Positions 11,590-24,535 are shown, counted from the first letter of the stretch. The stretch: 64,000 bases of DNA from Sepioteuthis lessoniana (GCA_963585895.1 OY757904.1:69263865-69327864); one strand, 5' to 3'. The notes: generated by a model not told the origin, from the sequence alone. Made by a program: numbers and translations.

Positions 11590-11760
11590 AGTAATAGCAA
11601 GAAAAGAGTACCTTGCACTCTGATCCCTAGAACTGCAGCCTTACCGTCAGATGGAATTTAATACTATAATCGCAAAATCTACCTATGGGGAATCTTATCC
11701 CTCAGCAGAAAATATAGTCATTATATTCTAAGCCCCACCAGCAAGGACTGATTTTATGAG
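11590..11760 (-). repeat. Interspersed repeat R1, partial
   Basis: The minus strand gives 'ctgagggataagattccccat' (R1 'gaggggtaagacccc' block) and a 'gacggtaaggctgcagttct' block, as in the other minus-strand copies. Diverged. Confidence 0.4.
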
Positions 11761-14700
11761 AGACATGACTGAAAATATGTAAACGTCTAAAACCTCACAA
11801 ATCTTGCCGTTTTTAACAAGACAGAATAATTATCTTTGGATTATTAATTAATGTAATGTTGACAGTTATTGAAAACTAAAATGCAATATATTTTATAAAG
11901 TAAATCAATAACTGTTTCCTGCGTTTCTGACTGACAACTCGCAATATATGCTATCCAGCACACTTTGTATTTTTGTCTCTTAAATCTAAGTAATGCATGA
12001 AATTACTGATTTTCAGTCTTCATAAGTTAATAGTTTAATGTAACTTAGGAACTTTGAATGCTTTTTTGACGCTCAGTCGACGGCCCATGGGGCTGTGTAT
12101 GAATTATTTTATCATGAAGAGTTACTTGAATCTCTTAGTGTTTATTAAGTCTTATTATTTGTTACTTGAAATCACATAACTGCAGGCGAACAAATAATTA
12201 TTATTAAATAGAAAGAATTCGTGAAACCATAAAATTGCATATGAAATATTAGTGATAAGTAGGAAACCTTACTACCCCATATAACTGTATAGAAATTATT
12301 TGTATTAGCTAGGGATATTTGATATCATATACATTTGTGAGAAAGAAACAACTTAACAAAAATATAAAAATTACCGTACAACATACGGGACACTCTCATC
12401 TCTACAACGGAAATAACCTCATACATCCAGCAGAATATATCCCTTCCAGGACCACAATTTTTTTTCGCATAATATAAGATAAAGTTATTTTTGAAATGAT
12501 GAAACACTTGAGTATTTTTTCTAGGACAGTTTACATCTGTTTTTCGGTGGAATGAAAAAAAAATGACTTAGAGAGCGTTACATTTACATAGGGATATAAA
12601 TTACCTGAAATAAAAAGCTAAGATATCGTACAAAGAAGTAATTTCTAAAGTAGCAATAAAGTATTTTTTTAATCTATTTTTTTTATTTAAACACACATAA
12701 ACATGTTAAATGAGTGGTGCTGAAAATGTTTTTCGGTGTCCAATTTTAAATTTTCTCCTGAAAGAAAGAACCAAGAATTTGGTGAAATATCTTAATCAGG
12801 ATATCTAACAAAAGAAAAACCTCCTGTGTTGTTGAGACATCAGTGAACAAGGAACCCTAGTTCGACGATCTCTTGGTACGTATCAGGAAAAAGTAAACAA
12901 AAACTGGCTATAAATTAATGTCAGATAAAGAAGTTAGATTATATATGTAATTTAATGTATTTAATTGGTGGATCAAAATATAACTGAGAATTACTCAAAT
13001 GATATATTTTTAGAGAAATGATTCAGAACGATAATATATAGACAGATTAAAACATTGTTTGCACTATTATCATTAAATGTTATTTTCTTTTTTGTTAAAA
13101 TGATACATGATGAAAAAATTATAAGTGCATTTTTTATTCTGTTCATAAGTGTTAAAATAATTTGTTAATCAGAATTTGAAAAAAAATTAATTAGCTTACA
13201 TTTACAGATGTTTGTTGTTTGTGCTTATTGTCTTCATGGAAATTCCTTGGCACCACTTTGCAGTTTAGGAGTATAACACAATATAATTATCACAATTTAA
13301 TAATTAAAGATATGCCATCTCATTAACAGTTTTAATTGAAATTCATTCAATTATAAATAATCAATTCACAAGAAACCTAATGGATAAATATTTATCGTAT
13401 TTTATCGGTATGTTATCTTTATTTGTTTCTTTTTTTAGTTCACTTCACGATTTTAATATTGTAACTCAAACCGCAAAAAAGTTATATAAGCTTTATTATG
13501 GCCAATTTTATATTTGATAAATATTAACAGTCTGTTGCTGAGATACCTATTCTTTTAATTTTTATTTTGCTCAAATAAATAACATATAAGTACTTAAAAA
13601 CTATACAATGTCATTAATATAGTGAAAGGTTTCAAAATTCAAAAATATAAATAATATTTTTTTCCATGAGCTACCATTAAAAAGAAATATTTAAAAATTG
13701 ATTTAAAAGATCCAATGATAAAAGTCTAGATTACTTATTCTGGGTCGAGTTTTTTTTTATTATCATGGTTAATTTCTCTGTTTTAACAATGTTTTCAAAA
13801 TATCTGTCATCGAAGAATTGTCTCCATATAGGAGAGTTTTCTGATCTAATTGGCCTAAATAACAAAGTTAAGTAATAATCCACACCACACACTTAGTGTG
13901 ATTGTTATCGTCGTAATAAAGGATATGTGTGACCCAGTTTGCTTTTTCCTTCTCTCTAATGCCGTCGGGAAAATCATGGATTAATCTGTTCACCCACTGC
14001 TATGGGGGAATAGTAAAACAGACTAAGATTTTTAGACTTTTGCAAGTTATCTTAAAAAAAGATAACTCTGAATTCAAATATATTTTACAGCAATTAAAAA
14101 CTAACATTTTGTCACATCCTACCCAGTACTGTGTAGTTGGGTAAGTACCTACTTACATATTTTAAATTTTCATACATGCATATGGAACTTGTGATATTTA
14201 TATGATTTATATGAACAAATAATTAGTCTATAATAAATAATTAAATGTTCTCGGTTATATATGTTTTCTCTTTTCATGCATTTTATGTTTACATAATAAT
14301 TATTCCCTAACCCCCAAACTATTCATCTAACACTGAATTCTTCAGTATAATATACAGATATAACAAGATTGATATACTTTTTATTTTGCATGCAACAGAA
14401 TTTCTTTTATAAATTCGGTCTTAAGTCAGAAATTCGGGGGAATACTTTTTTTTCTCAAATCTTTGTCCTCCTCGGTAGAAAGCGTTCAAATAGAAACGTC
14501 TAATCACCCTCCGCAAACTCACACTTGCTCTCTCTTTTTGTTTCTCTCTCGATCCCACTCTATTCCTCTCTCTTAATCTCTCTCTTCTAATAGATAGAGA
14601 GTTGGATGGAGGAAGGTCGACAGAGTTATATTCAGAGAGGTGGGTATTAAGCATGATGATGAAGGAAGGAAGGAAGGATTGATTGATTGATGATGGAAAG

Positions 14701-15775
14701 AAAATTAGCCAGCCCTAGCGAAATTAGGTTACAATTCCATGGTAGAGACTGGAGATAACGTCCCTACATTTCAAAGAAAATAGGCAAAAGAAGTCCAAAA
14801 TGAGTACCTGAACTGTCATGTGATATCTCATGAGGCACCCAACAGGAATTCCGATTCTCTAAGGGATTTAATTATTAATTGTCTCCCTAAAACACAATGT
14901 TAAGACTTATATCTTATACAAGTGAATTTGCTGTAAATCTGGCTGACTAACCACTTCTCTAAATCAGAGGCATAGAGCAGCGTTTCTTAAACGGTATGGT
15001 TTGTTAATATTTATCTTTTACTCAGTCTGTCTTTGTCTTTTTCCTGGTCTATCTCTGGTTTTAACTATTTTTTTAAATCTATATCTATCTTACTCAAAAA
15101 TGGAGACCAGTATATTGCACATGTTTCGACCAGATCACAAATATTGCTTTCTTTCTACTACAAAGCTATGCAATGCTATAGTTAGCTTTGCGTCATCTTG
15201 GAGTAGATGGGGATGGAAGCAATTAGTAACATTACGATTGGTTTGATTAATGCAGGTGTGTGTAGAGAGAAGTTGAGAATGCTCTAGACTAATTACAGCT
15301 TTGGTTGTTAAGTTGGGAATCATGATGCGATTTTATCAGAATTTCTGTGAAAAGCTAACAAGATTAGAAATCGGAATTACGACAAACAGGTATAAACGCC
15401 TGCCAAATTAGCGTGGTTTAACTTCTTGCTGCAAAAGTTAGTATGATTTCAAAAATATTCTTCAAAGTCTGGATATAGTTTCGCAAACATCAGCTTCATT
15501 TCGTTTTATTCCTTCGGTTTCCATCGTTTGGATTCGATACGATTATTTCAGTCAATTTCATTTTTTCATTTGGAGGAGAGTATAATTGAAAGTACGTATT
15601 TTTTTTGGTGGGGGCAGGGTTCCTGGTGTCAAAAAAGTTATTTTTCTCAAAATATATATTGTTCAAATTAATATTCCACATTGTCGACTCAATTGAACTA
15701 ACAGTTTTCATTGATCACATTATTTGAGCAAAGGAGAAGGAACATAGATTAGAATGATCAAAATTCATCCCATTA
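11761..15775. other. About 4 kb of unannotated AT-rich sequence
   Basis: No transposon family or gene recognised. The interval at 14560-14680 has short purine/pyrimidine runs and 'gaaggaagg' and 'gattgattgatt' microsatellite starts. An 81-codon frame at 15001-15246 has hydrophobic ends but no motif. Old, fully decayed repeats may be present and undetectable by eye. Confidence 0.4.
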
Positions 15776-15779
15776 AGAA

Positions 15780-16188
15780 ATGTAAGACCCTCCCCGCAAA
15801 AAAAAGTGTTATTGTAGGTATAAAACAACATTGGATTCTATGGTGAGGCTTCAATTATAGATATCAAGGGGGTGAGGAGTACCGTTTCATTACCATTATT
15901 CCAAGGTTCTCACTCATCGGGAGTGCTAGTACCTGTTGGTGTCCCACGTATGGGTCAAATAGATAGGTTTTAAATTATTCCTATAAGATATGAATATTTT
16001 AAACCAATAATTGCGCGAATTATTTGTATTATGTAGGAATAATTGATATCAAATAACTGTTGAAAAACACTCTTTAGTATCATCTCAACAAAAATCTTAA
16101 TATAAATGTAAAACATTCAGAGCTATCTAACCTCTAGGCATAAAATAACTCATAACAGCTTGACATGCCATTAATCAATCATTTAATT
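15780..16188 (+). repeat. Interspersed repeat R1, near full length
   Basis: One of the more complete R1 copies: 'gtaagaccctccccg', 'ggtataaaacaacattgg', 'ggtgaggcttcaattatag', 'ccaaggttctcac', 'gtatgggtcaaatagatagg' and the 3' end 'ctaacctctaggcataaaataac...gacatgccattaatcaatc'. A SINE-1 is inserted at its 3' terminus, and the last bases of R1 form the duplicated target. Confidence 0.55.
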
Positions 16189-16458
16189 TGGATGTTGCCC
16201 GTAGTGTAATGGTTATCGTCACAGGATTTTGGACAAGACTGACTGCATTTCACCTAGCACAAATACCCTTGGGAAAGGTATGAATCCAATTATTCTCCCT
16301 CCAAATATGGGTAAATAGTAGGGCAGACTAGGTTCTTTAGCCATGGTGAGGCAACTAGTCTAGGAGAAGGAAAACTCTGAATTCAAACCTGCTAAATTTC
16401 GCTTTAAAAATTGACCTTGTGTCATATCCTACCCGAGCGGAGGGGTTGGGTAAATAGG
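16189..16458 (+). repeat. SINE-1 copy with 15-bp target-site duplication
   Basis: The flanking duplication ATCAATCATTTAATT is perfect at 16174-16188 and 16459-16473. The head 'gcccgtagtgtaatggttatcgtc' keeps box A; the following tRNA-like part is shortened, with box B missing. The body runs through 'aatacccttgggaaaggtatg', 'ctccctccaaatatgggtaa', 'ctaggagaaggaaaactc', 'ttgaccttgtgtcatatcc' and 'cggaggggttgggtaaatag'. A perfect duplication suggests a fairly recent insertion. Confidence 0.9.
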
Positions 16459-16959
16459 ATCAATCATTTAATTACAGTATCGGCATGTATGTTCATTAGT
16501 ATGTCAACCTAAAACACATGAATAAGAAAAGTATCAATTTTGTATACACCCCATTCAAATAACAATAAAAATTATTCTTTGGCAGGCGTCAGATAAATCA
16601 GTTAATAGTAACTAATAAATAATCAGGATCTTTGTAAAATCACATTTTCTGGTGTAAAAACTAAAATTAGCGTTTCGATTGATTGTTTAATTAATTGATT
16701 TTAACGGCATCTTAACAGGTTTGAAATGACTTTATGCCAAGAGCTTGGGGAATTGCGAAAATTGTACATTTATATATACATTTTTTGTGTAGCAATTTCT
16801 TTTTTTTCTTCTACTGACTTATACGGTGTCATGTATCAAGTATCACACAGTTCTATGATTTTAGTAATTTATAATAATCTTTTTTTTTTTCACAATTATA
16901 ACTTTTAGTAACCATTCCTAAAACGAATAATTTACTGTTGAACGGTATAAAGTACTCCC

Positions 16960-17240
16960 ATCGAATTTGAAAGAATTTTAATAGATCTATTTGACCCAGA
17001 TATTGAATCCTAAAAACAGATACAACCACTGCAGGTAATAAGTGACCTAAATTAAATGTCACTGAAGGAGTTCTCCACGGGCTTCAAAACTGGAGTCTCA
17101 CCACTAGATGGGGTTCAGTTTTCATACCTTTCAAACTTCTTTATTTAATCGGGGTGGGGGCTTACTCCTCTTCAGTGGATACATTGAAATCATTCTAAGA
17201 CTTGGACAGCAACGATTAGTATCGTACTCCAACTAAGGGA
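16960..17240 (-). repeat. Interspersed repeat R1, minus-strand
   Basis: The minus strand carries 'cactgaagaggagtaagcccc' (17150-17180) and, further along, 'gggtcaaatagatc' (16980-17000), the R1 5' block and middle box. Divergent. Confidence 0.45.
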
Positions 17241-18420
17241 ATCATTTTCATTTCCATTTTCATTTCAAGGAATTTCTGTTGAGAAAAATAATAATCCAAA
17301 TAGTCTTACTCTTTATTCAAGCTACACATGCTTTGATAATGGTTCGTATCAACGTCATGTTACAATAATCTATAGAATATAGTATCGCAAGGTCAATAAT
17401 CTTTCCCAATAACTGGAAATAAATTCTCAGGATCTCTTTCACTTGGATTATTTTCAAAGTAATTGGATACTGACATGCACTACGTATCTTCTTCAAGAGA
17501 AGTCATGAAAAGACCTTTATGAGGTTAACAACTGTCTATACCAAAGATTGCACGCAATCCAGTGCTGTGTATATTAGATTAGTTGAAAAGTAGATATGCA
17601 TCATCGATATTTTCTTTCTTTTTATAAAGAATGTGGCATAGCATCTAATGAATCCTAGGGTGAGCAAATTAAGCATATTTAATCAAAATTGGAAAGTTAT
17701 TTTACTTCTCACATTTTATAATCTACAACAGAGACAATTAGATAAATCAAGAATATATCCTCTTCTATTTTGAGTTGGCAGATTTTCTTGGGTAGAAAAT
17801 CTAATCGAAATTGATGTTCTTTAATGCAGTTATTAATCCAGAGTAAATGCAAACATTGGTAAGTATTCAAAATTCCACTCCACGGCAAAGAGTTTTGAGA
17901 GATAAGGTCAATTTTAAACCGTAGTATAGCTGGTTTCGATTCAGCGTTTTTTTTGTTTTGTTTTTTCTATTAGACTGGCTGCTTTATCAGTTCTAAAGAA
18001 CTCAGTCGGCGTTATTATTTGCATATTGCCTGGTGAAGAAAAATGGCTTCGTGATTTTCTCTAGTAAATTAGTGCGTAGTGGAACGCAAACTGTTTTGTC
18101 TTGCATCTGAACTCGTGTCACCGATTCCATTTTGTATGACGATAAAAGTTATGCTGATCACACCACAAACATATTAGTATTCAGCATTGATTACATCAAG
18201 TAATGTTGGATATCTTCCAGATAAATATTAGGTAATTTTTGTATTTACTCTAATCGGTAAATAACTTAGTAGAACTAAGACAAAAAATGGCCAAATATCG
18301 TAAGATTTTGTATTTCTGCACGTATAAAGAAAACTATATTCGCCAGTCACTGTGGGAGCCTAACACTTAGAAATCATCATAATCAAGGTGTTCTGACAGC
18401 ATGGATTATTTTGACTCACA

Positions 18421-18474
<54 letters not shown>

Positions 18475-19290
18475 GACAGTCAATCGTTATTCGTCTTTGT
18501 TATTGGTAGTTCCTCTTGACGGGATGCAGTGTCAAAAAATGAACCAGAAAAGCATTTAACAGATAACGGAAGAATTAAATGGTTGTACAATACCTGATTA
18601 AAATAAAATGCCAAAGATGGATTTTAACTACTTTAAACCTTAGGAAAATCTTTAAAAAATGTTTTAATCTATTTTATTAGAAGAAAAGCTCACATGATCA
18701 AAATATTTTAAATGTAATACCGAAGATGTATAACTCTGCGACAACAAAGCGACGGCCACCTTGGTGAAACTCCACAAAAAACACTTAGAGCCTTCATAAT
18801 CAATCAGTAAATCTTGCTGCTGTTTACGACTAGATATCAAGTTCAGGGAAGGGGATGGTTGTATACAATTCGTACGGGCTAGTAACTTTGGAAATATTAG
18901 AATGCATCAGGAAGTATGTGAAGGCAGATGGATGAATCAAAAAGCGGGTTAATGGTGTGATACACCAGAGATTGTTTAGGAGGAGTCTGATTGGTCAACG
19001 TCAAGGATCAAAGAGTTTAGTCAAGAGATTATTGTTACGCATCTATTACGGTGGCGTCTATCGGTGAGACAAGTGGACATTGAGAGATACCCATAAACTA
19101 ATGATATTTCAATTTTCAAGTAGAGGTCATATATACATTGAACATCAGCATTAAAATGTATTGGTTTTAACTGGCCTTGGAAACAAATAGATAGATCTTT
19201 GGCCCACGAAAAAGAAATATATTATGTTTCTACATGGATGGCTTTAAGCTTCTTGGAAACCCCGCTTCTCAAGCCTAATTTCCCCTACGT
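17241..19290. other. Unannotated sequence with one (CT)n tract
   Basis: Apart from the 49-bp (CT)n tract at 18423-18471 no repeat or gene was recognised. The 18720-19080 part is slightly less AT-rich but has no open frame of note. Confidence 0.45.
18423..18471. repeat. (CT)n microsatellite
   Basis: About 24 perfect CT units. Confidence 0.95.
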
Positions 19291-19940
19291 AGCCTCGAGT
19301 AAGCAGAAAGGAGCATTAGTCTCTATTTGAACTTGGATAATACGGAGTTCATGTTTTTTAAACAAGCTGTTGTTAACTCCTCATTAAATTACAAGCCTTG
19401 AAAATCAATTGAGCAGTTCATGTATAATGGTAACAATATCTCATCTACTGAAAGCGATATAAACATACGCATAGGCAAAGCTTGGACTAAATTGTAGGTT
19501 ACAGACGATATATAGATCTTTTTATTTTATGAAATACAACGGAAATTCTTCCAACATGTGAACGTATTATTGTTATGCTGCACCACTTGTACTCTAGCAG
19601 AAGATTTCGCTAAATGTTAGATGTGAACGAACCAAGGATTTTACGGGCTGTTTTGAACAAATCCTGAAAGTAACACCTCACAAAAAAATCTATACAGCCA
19701 CTTAATAACCACCTCAAAATTCATATGAGCAAGATTTTAAAAAATATTAAGGATGCGGCTCGTGACCTCGTCAGTAATATTATCGTACGAACTTCTATAC
19801 ATAGACATACCAATGTTGATGGGTCATTAAAAAAGTTCATTTATCAACTATGGGCGTAAACTTGATGATGTTTAGAAGATTTGCAAAGAGCATTGGCTGA
19901 ATGGAAACAATGCCGATAGATAGAGAGAGAGTTAAAAGGA
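19290..19940 (+). pseudogene. LINE-A relic D: ancient reverse-transcriptase C-terminal part
   Basis: Stops and frameshifts throughout, but the plus strand keeps the order seen in the better copy at 51.8-53.5 kb. Around 19340, NLDNTEFMFFKQ aligns with NANKTEYMCYNQ. At about 19410-19490, QFMYNGNNISSTESDINIRI aligns with KFTYLGSSVSSTEKDIDTRL. At about 19620-19700 a decayed 'RILRAVLNKS' segment follows. At about 19750-19800, ARDLVSNIIVRTS aligns with KDELISDVLLWTP. At about 19880, a LEDLQRALAEWKQ segment aligns with EDLPEAMNDREKW. Catalytic YADD is absent (5' truncated). This is the most diverged LINE-A copy in the window. Confidence 0.65.
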
Positions 19941-19964
19941 TTCGTGTTATTTTTCGCGACTAGA

Positions 19965-19965
<1 letters not shown>

Positions 19966-20003
<38 letters not shown>
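19966..20003. repeat. (TA)n tract, tail of SINE-4
   Basis: About 19 TA units directly abutting the 3' end of the minus-strand SINE at 20004-20145. Confidence 0.9.
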
Positions 20004-20006
<3 letters not shown>

Positions 20007-20145
20007 ATCCACAGACAGATCTGTTTCGTTCTATCAGAACTCTTCAGTGAGGCTAGACAGGCTAGATTCTCGAAGCTGGGATCGAAACCGTGTTTACTCA
20101 AACACCACGCCTAGAATCTACCATTCAGCCATAAAGAAACGAGCG
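20004..20145 (-). repeat. SINE-4: tRNA-derived element with (TA)n tail
   Basis: The minus strand starts near 'gctcgtttctttatggctgaa', with a box A-like 'tggctgaatggtagatt' and a box B-like 'ggtttcgatccc' about 40 bp on. A unique 'gcctgtctagcctcactgaagag' body and the (TA)n tail follow. Head spacing is right for a tRNA-derived SINE; the acceptor stem does not pair, so it is not a tRNA gene. Only one copy of this family is seen here. Confidence 0.5.
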
Positions 20146-20340
20146 CACGCGAAGGAAATTTAAACGGTTATCACAATTATATCAATTGTATTTATCCTGG
20201 CAAATTGATTGAAAGAGTATAGAGAGATGAGTATAATTATCTTCACCTAAGAAAATATGGTTTTATTTTTCTGTATTTCATCATTGAATCAGTGATATAG
20301 AATTTCTCAGAATGTCTATATACGTTCTGATACTTATTGA

Positions 20341-20581
20341 TTGGTTTGGTTTCTTTGATTAATGGCATATCAACTCTTTTTAGGTTATTTAATGCCAAAA
20401 CCATTCTCCTAGAAGAACAGTAGTGGTACTATTTCACCCATAGCCTGGAGGATAGGGGGGTTCATACCTTTCCCAAGAGTATTTGCCCGAAAGTGAACGT
20501 TATAGCGCGACTGGAGTACGGACTCGCGTACTACGATTCCGCAGTCCATCGCTTTAACAATTACACCACGAGGACACCCCC
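20341..20581 (-). repeat. SINE-2 copy with 14-bp target-site duplication
   Basis: Perfect flanking duplication CTGATACTTATTGA at 20327-20340 and 20582-20595. The minus strand reads 'gggggtgtcctcgtggtgta' (box A), box B 'gagtccgtactcc', 'cactttcgggcaaatactctt', a central 'gggaaaggtatgaa...ctatgggtgaaatagtacc', 'cttctaggagaatgg' and the tail 'ggcattaaataacctaaaaag' ending 'gatatgccattaatcaaag'. Confidence 0.9.
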
Positions 20582-20669
20582 CTGATACTTATTGAGGTTA
20601 CCAGTTATGAATTGCAGTGTGGTCTCATATCATTGCCATATAATTGTACAAAGTTTCAAAAACTTAATA

Positions 20670-20912
20670 TCATTTGCTTTGTAGAGAGTGTTACAGAAAA
20701 AATCCCTACGAACTCATAAGAAATGTACTCTTATGGACCCCCACGCATGGCCGTGCAAAAGCAGGACGACCAGCACGAACATACATTCAGCAGCTATGTG
20801 AGGATACGGGATGTTGTCCTGAAAACCTACCTGGGGCGATGAACGATAGGGAGGAGTGGCGAGAGAGGGTCAGGGATATCCGTGCTACCAGCACGATATG
20901 ATGATGATGATG
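20670..20912 (+). pseudogene. LINE-A copy A: C-terminal fragment, 5' truncated
   Basis: Open for 75 codons (20674-20901) and clearly homologous to the C-terminus of the 51.8-53.5 kb copy: ELIRNVLLWTPTHGRAKAGR, PARTYIQQLCEDTG, LPGAMNDREEWRERVRDIRA. Similarity begins near 20690, so the first codons may be host flank. The stop TGA is the first unit of the (ATG)n tail at about 20900-20912. No target duplication was found. This is not a functional gene: it lacks the reverse-transcriptase domain and the endonuclease. Confidence 0.8.
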
Positions 20913-21258
20913 ATTCTTGTTCAAAGGATCATGGATTTCAACAGCATGTGTACATATAACCCAAAATTGAATATTTTATGTTTGAATGCGAACTCTTCCT
21001 GTGGATAGCATTTCTTTACCAAAAAAGTAAATATTTATTTACATCTTTTAGATGTCTTTACACAAGCTAAATATGACATCTTTTAAATGAGAATTGAATT
21101 GATCAGGTTATTAGACTACTAAATTATATTTTGTCTGAAAAACCCTATATCTCAGAGACTTTCATAATTCTTGTAACAGATGATACGGATTAGAAACTGT
21201 ATTTTATAGACCAGAATTAACAATGATACAATGATCATCAATATCTAAAGAAAGTGAA

Positions 21259-21464
21259 GCGATATACTGCAGAATCGTAGTAAGCGAGTTCGTACTCCTG
21301 TCGCGCTATTACCTTCACTTTCGGGCAAATACCCTTGGGAAAGGTATGAACCCTCTTATCCTCCCAGCTATGGGTCAAATAGTACCACTACTGTTCTTCT
21401 AGGAGAATGGCTTTGGCATTAAATAAACTACAACGGTTGATATGCTATTAAAAACAAAGGAACC
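21259..21464 (+). repeat. SINE-2 copy, 5' truncated, 12-bp target-site duplication
   Basis: Starts inside the tRNA-like head ('gcgatatactgcagaatcg'), so box A is missing. Box B 'gagttcgtactcc', 'cactttcgggcaaataccc', the central 'gggaaaggtatgaaccc...ctatgggtcaaatagtacc' and the 'ggcattaaataaac' tail follow. AAAGAAAGTGAA is duplicated at 21247-21258 and 21465-21476. Confidence 0.85.
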
Positions 21465-21505
21465 AAAGAAAGTGAAACAAAATAAACTTTTTGAAGGGAA
21501 CAAAT

Positions 21506-21527
21506 TATATATATATATATATATATG
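21506..21527. repeat. (TA)n microsatellite
   Basis: About ten TA units just beyond the SINE-2. Confidence 0.9.
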
Positions 21528-22133
21528 AACTGTCGAGAGACTAGTGAACTCACTTGGGGGTCAACAGGCACCTAATACGCTCATTAGAGACCACTCTATC
21601 TGCAGACTCGCAACACTCAATGCATCTATTCTGGCAATGATAGTATGGAAGAGAGTGCGAATATCATGCAGTAGAAGCAATGACCACTTAAAACAATTCA
21701 CGAGAGTCAGTTATTCAGAACTGAGTACGTCTATTTTCTTGTTCACAGATTGAGCTTTTGCACGACTTATAGATAACAAGCTAATGAGAATTCTCAGTAA
21801 TAAGTACAAACCTAGTTGGTTAGAGATGGATGGCCACTGCCTGAACAATTGCGGGGAATTATCGTCCTTGTTACATTATTTCAACATAAATTGACTATTT
21901 CTAGGCACAGCACTACTTTCCTCACATACAGAGTCATATAAAATGGGTAAACTAAAAGATCTTACTCGCATATATTCCTCTCATAAGTTCTGAACTTATT
22001 TCGCTTCGTTGTATAGGAGTAAAGACAATGAAAATATTCACAATAGCCTCTTCTTATCGAATGAAATAACTATTAGTCAATTAATCTGATTATATATATA
22101 TAAATACATATACATATACATATATATAAATAC

Positions 22134-22395
22134 AAGACATTGGCCTAGTGGTTAGAGTGTTCACCTATAGCCCGGTAGACCTGGGTTCAATCCCAGGTCG
22201 AGTCATACCAAAGACTCAAAAATGGTACTTGATGCCTCCTTGCTTAATGCTCATCATTATAAGGTACGGATCAAGGGTAATGTGGAGCAATCCAGAAAAG
22301 GAGTAGCTCCCTTCCCTACACCTTGGTGAAGTAGCTATCGAAAAGGTAACCTTCGGGTCACCCTCAACTAGGGTCGCCAACTTTACTTACTTTAT
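22134..22395 (+). repeat. SINE-3: tRNA-derived, with TA-rich tail
   Basis: The head has a clear box A ('tggcctagtggttagagtg') and box B ('gggttcaatccc') with a perfectly paired T-arm (CCTGGG/CCCAGG). The body runs 'gtcgagtcataccaaagactc', 'ggtacttgatgc', 'ggatcaagggtaa', 'ccctacacctt', 'gggtcgccaac', ending in a TA-rich tail. The 5' and 3' ends of the tRNA-like part do not form an acceptor stem. A second, older copy is at 35174-35430. Confidence 0.75.
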
Positions 22396-22433
22396 ATATA
22401 TATATATATATACGTGTGTGTGAGTATATATAC

Positions 22434-22502
<69 letters not shown>
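22393..22502. repeat. (TA)n compound microsatellite
   Basis: TA, short TG, then about 75 bp of TA with two CA interruptions; follows SINE-3 directly. Confidence 0.95.
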
Positions 22503-22504
<2 letters not shown>

Positions 22505-22508
<4 letters not shown>

Positions 22509-24530
22509 CATTCCGCCCAAACATTGTATAGATATTTGAATAAAGCTAATATCTGTAGAAATACTTTAATATTAGATAAGATGGTAAATTGGGCTCTCTA
22601 ACATTTGTATATTGACTGCTCTAGGAGAAAGAAAAAATCAAAATTCAAAACCTAATGATTGTTCTTCAGGGTGTTCTATAGCAAGAGCGCCATTATTCTC
22701 TTGTCAGCTTCGCGATGGAGGGTTTCTGTTTCTAAACAAATCTCCACCTCTATCTATACCATTAAAATGTTATAGTTTATGAATATTTGGTTTAAAATAA
22801 CGGACAAGAAAGAACGTGTGGATAAAAAAAAGAAGAATTTTCTTGTTTACGAACACGGGGACGTGAAACCAAATCGAGTGAATGTATAAATTTAAAAAAA
22901 AAAAGAATTGCTTCGCAGTACTGACAAATTTGATTTTATTTGATTTTAATATTATTAATGTTTATTGTCTCTAGTCATTTAAAGAATGGTGTGAACTCGC
23001 TCTTCAAAAGAGATGCTTAAACTGACTGCGCCGACCTCGTTAAATTAGTGCAAAACAAATATTAAAAAAAGGCTAGTTCACACTATTCATTATGTTTCAA
23101 TGCAATGAAAATTAACCCTGTTCAAATTTTATAAAAATAATAAGAATTAATTTTGTTTAAATCCAGTGTAAACAAAGTTCCTTCCCTCACAATCAAAAAG
23201 TATTTGATTCAGGTGAACATGCAAAAACTAATAGCAGTCAATATGTATTTTGAAATGAATCATTCAGAAGAAATGTCCACATAATTACTCTATTATGAAA
23301 GCTGTTGAGGAGTCCTTGAGCCGTAATGACTAAAGGCCTGGACTGCAGACTCGAAGTAAACGAACCCAAGTTCCACTCACTCTATGGTGCTCACTTTCGG
23401 ATAATGGCTCTGTCATCAAGTGACCGTGAATATTAATATTCTTTTAAATATATAAACTATATAAGTTTATCGTTTTTTCCCTCGTGTTTATTTTAATTTA
23501 AAACGATTAAACCTTCCATATCGTTACATTTTGTTCGCGTGTCGTATATGTACACTGTCGTTGTTCATATTTCCCAGTGACAATTAATACATCCTTAAAG
23601 ATGAGCTTTTTTATTTGGTTCTCCTAAACTTTAGCAACAGTTTAGGTTGTAAACATTGAAAATATAATTCATGAAACTATTTAAGAGATTTTCCTTTTTA
23701 ACGAGTATTTTCATGTTTCTTTGAAACAAATACTTTAATTGTAAACCAATCCAAAACAAGAGCTTTTACTTCAAGTTGGTAAGGAGAGATGCATGCTTCT
23801 ATTACAAACTTTGTACCAAATGACATGGATGGAACAGCTTCTGAAATAGATTTTAATAGAGAGCGGTATTTGGGGTGCTAAGTTTATATTTGTCAGAATA
23901 ACAATTTTAGTTCTGTGCTAAAATTCCCACTGTATGAACATGTCTGATTAAATCTTTAAAAAAATAACGATCATATTTCACGTGTTTTTCCTTTTTCTAA
24001 AAAAACATTTTATCTTTATTATACACAGGCATAAATGTTATTCATAATCCATAAAATCGGATGATTCAATATAAGTTTGGAAATTGTAATCTCCTGGCTG
24101 CCTCTAACCACTAGTGATTCCGGTGCCCGGTTGTATGACCGACAAGCATGAGTAGGTGAGACAAGCGATAACCCAAGTGTTAGAAAACTTTGAAAGATTT
24201 CAGTGAGAAAAGAACCGACAGAGCGACAAGAAACGAGACTATTGGACCCTCCCAATTTAGGATGGGCATTAATTTACTACAGAGTAGATCTTTCTTCATC
24301 TGAACCTCTGTTATTTTTTAATCTTTCCTGTGGGATATTGCTAAAGCAACAATAAAGTAAATTATGTGAACTCGTCTTCATCTCTTCATTGGCCCTTTGT
24401 TACCACCACTTACGTTCGAAGCCAAACAGCTAAACAACGTGTTCTTTAAGAAAATTAATTGCTAATTATTTGTTGTTAGATATTCGACTTTTTTATCTGT
24501 TTACTTCAAAGTGCATTTTTTTAGTTTTGA
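22505..24530. other. Mostly unannotated sequence
   Basis: Only a short SINE-2 head remnant (about 23310-23415) is seen. A 78-codon minus frame at 24019-24255 has no recognisable domain. Confidence 0.4.
23310..23415 (+). repeat. SINE-2 head relic
   Basis: 'gagccgtaatgactaaaggcc', 'ggactgcagactcgaagtaaac', a box B-like 'aagttccactc' and 'gctcactttcgg' follow SINE-2 order; the 3' part is missing. Confidence 0.45.
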
Positions 24531-24535
24531 ATGAT

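Noticed and set aside
22134-22210. tRNA gene
   Set aside because: Box A, box B and a good T-arm are present but the acceptor stem does not pair and the sequence continues into a SINE body. The same holds for the heads of SINE-1, SINE-2 and SINE-4.
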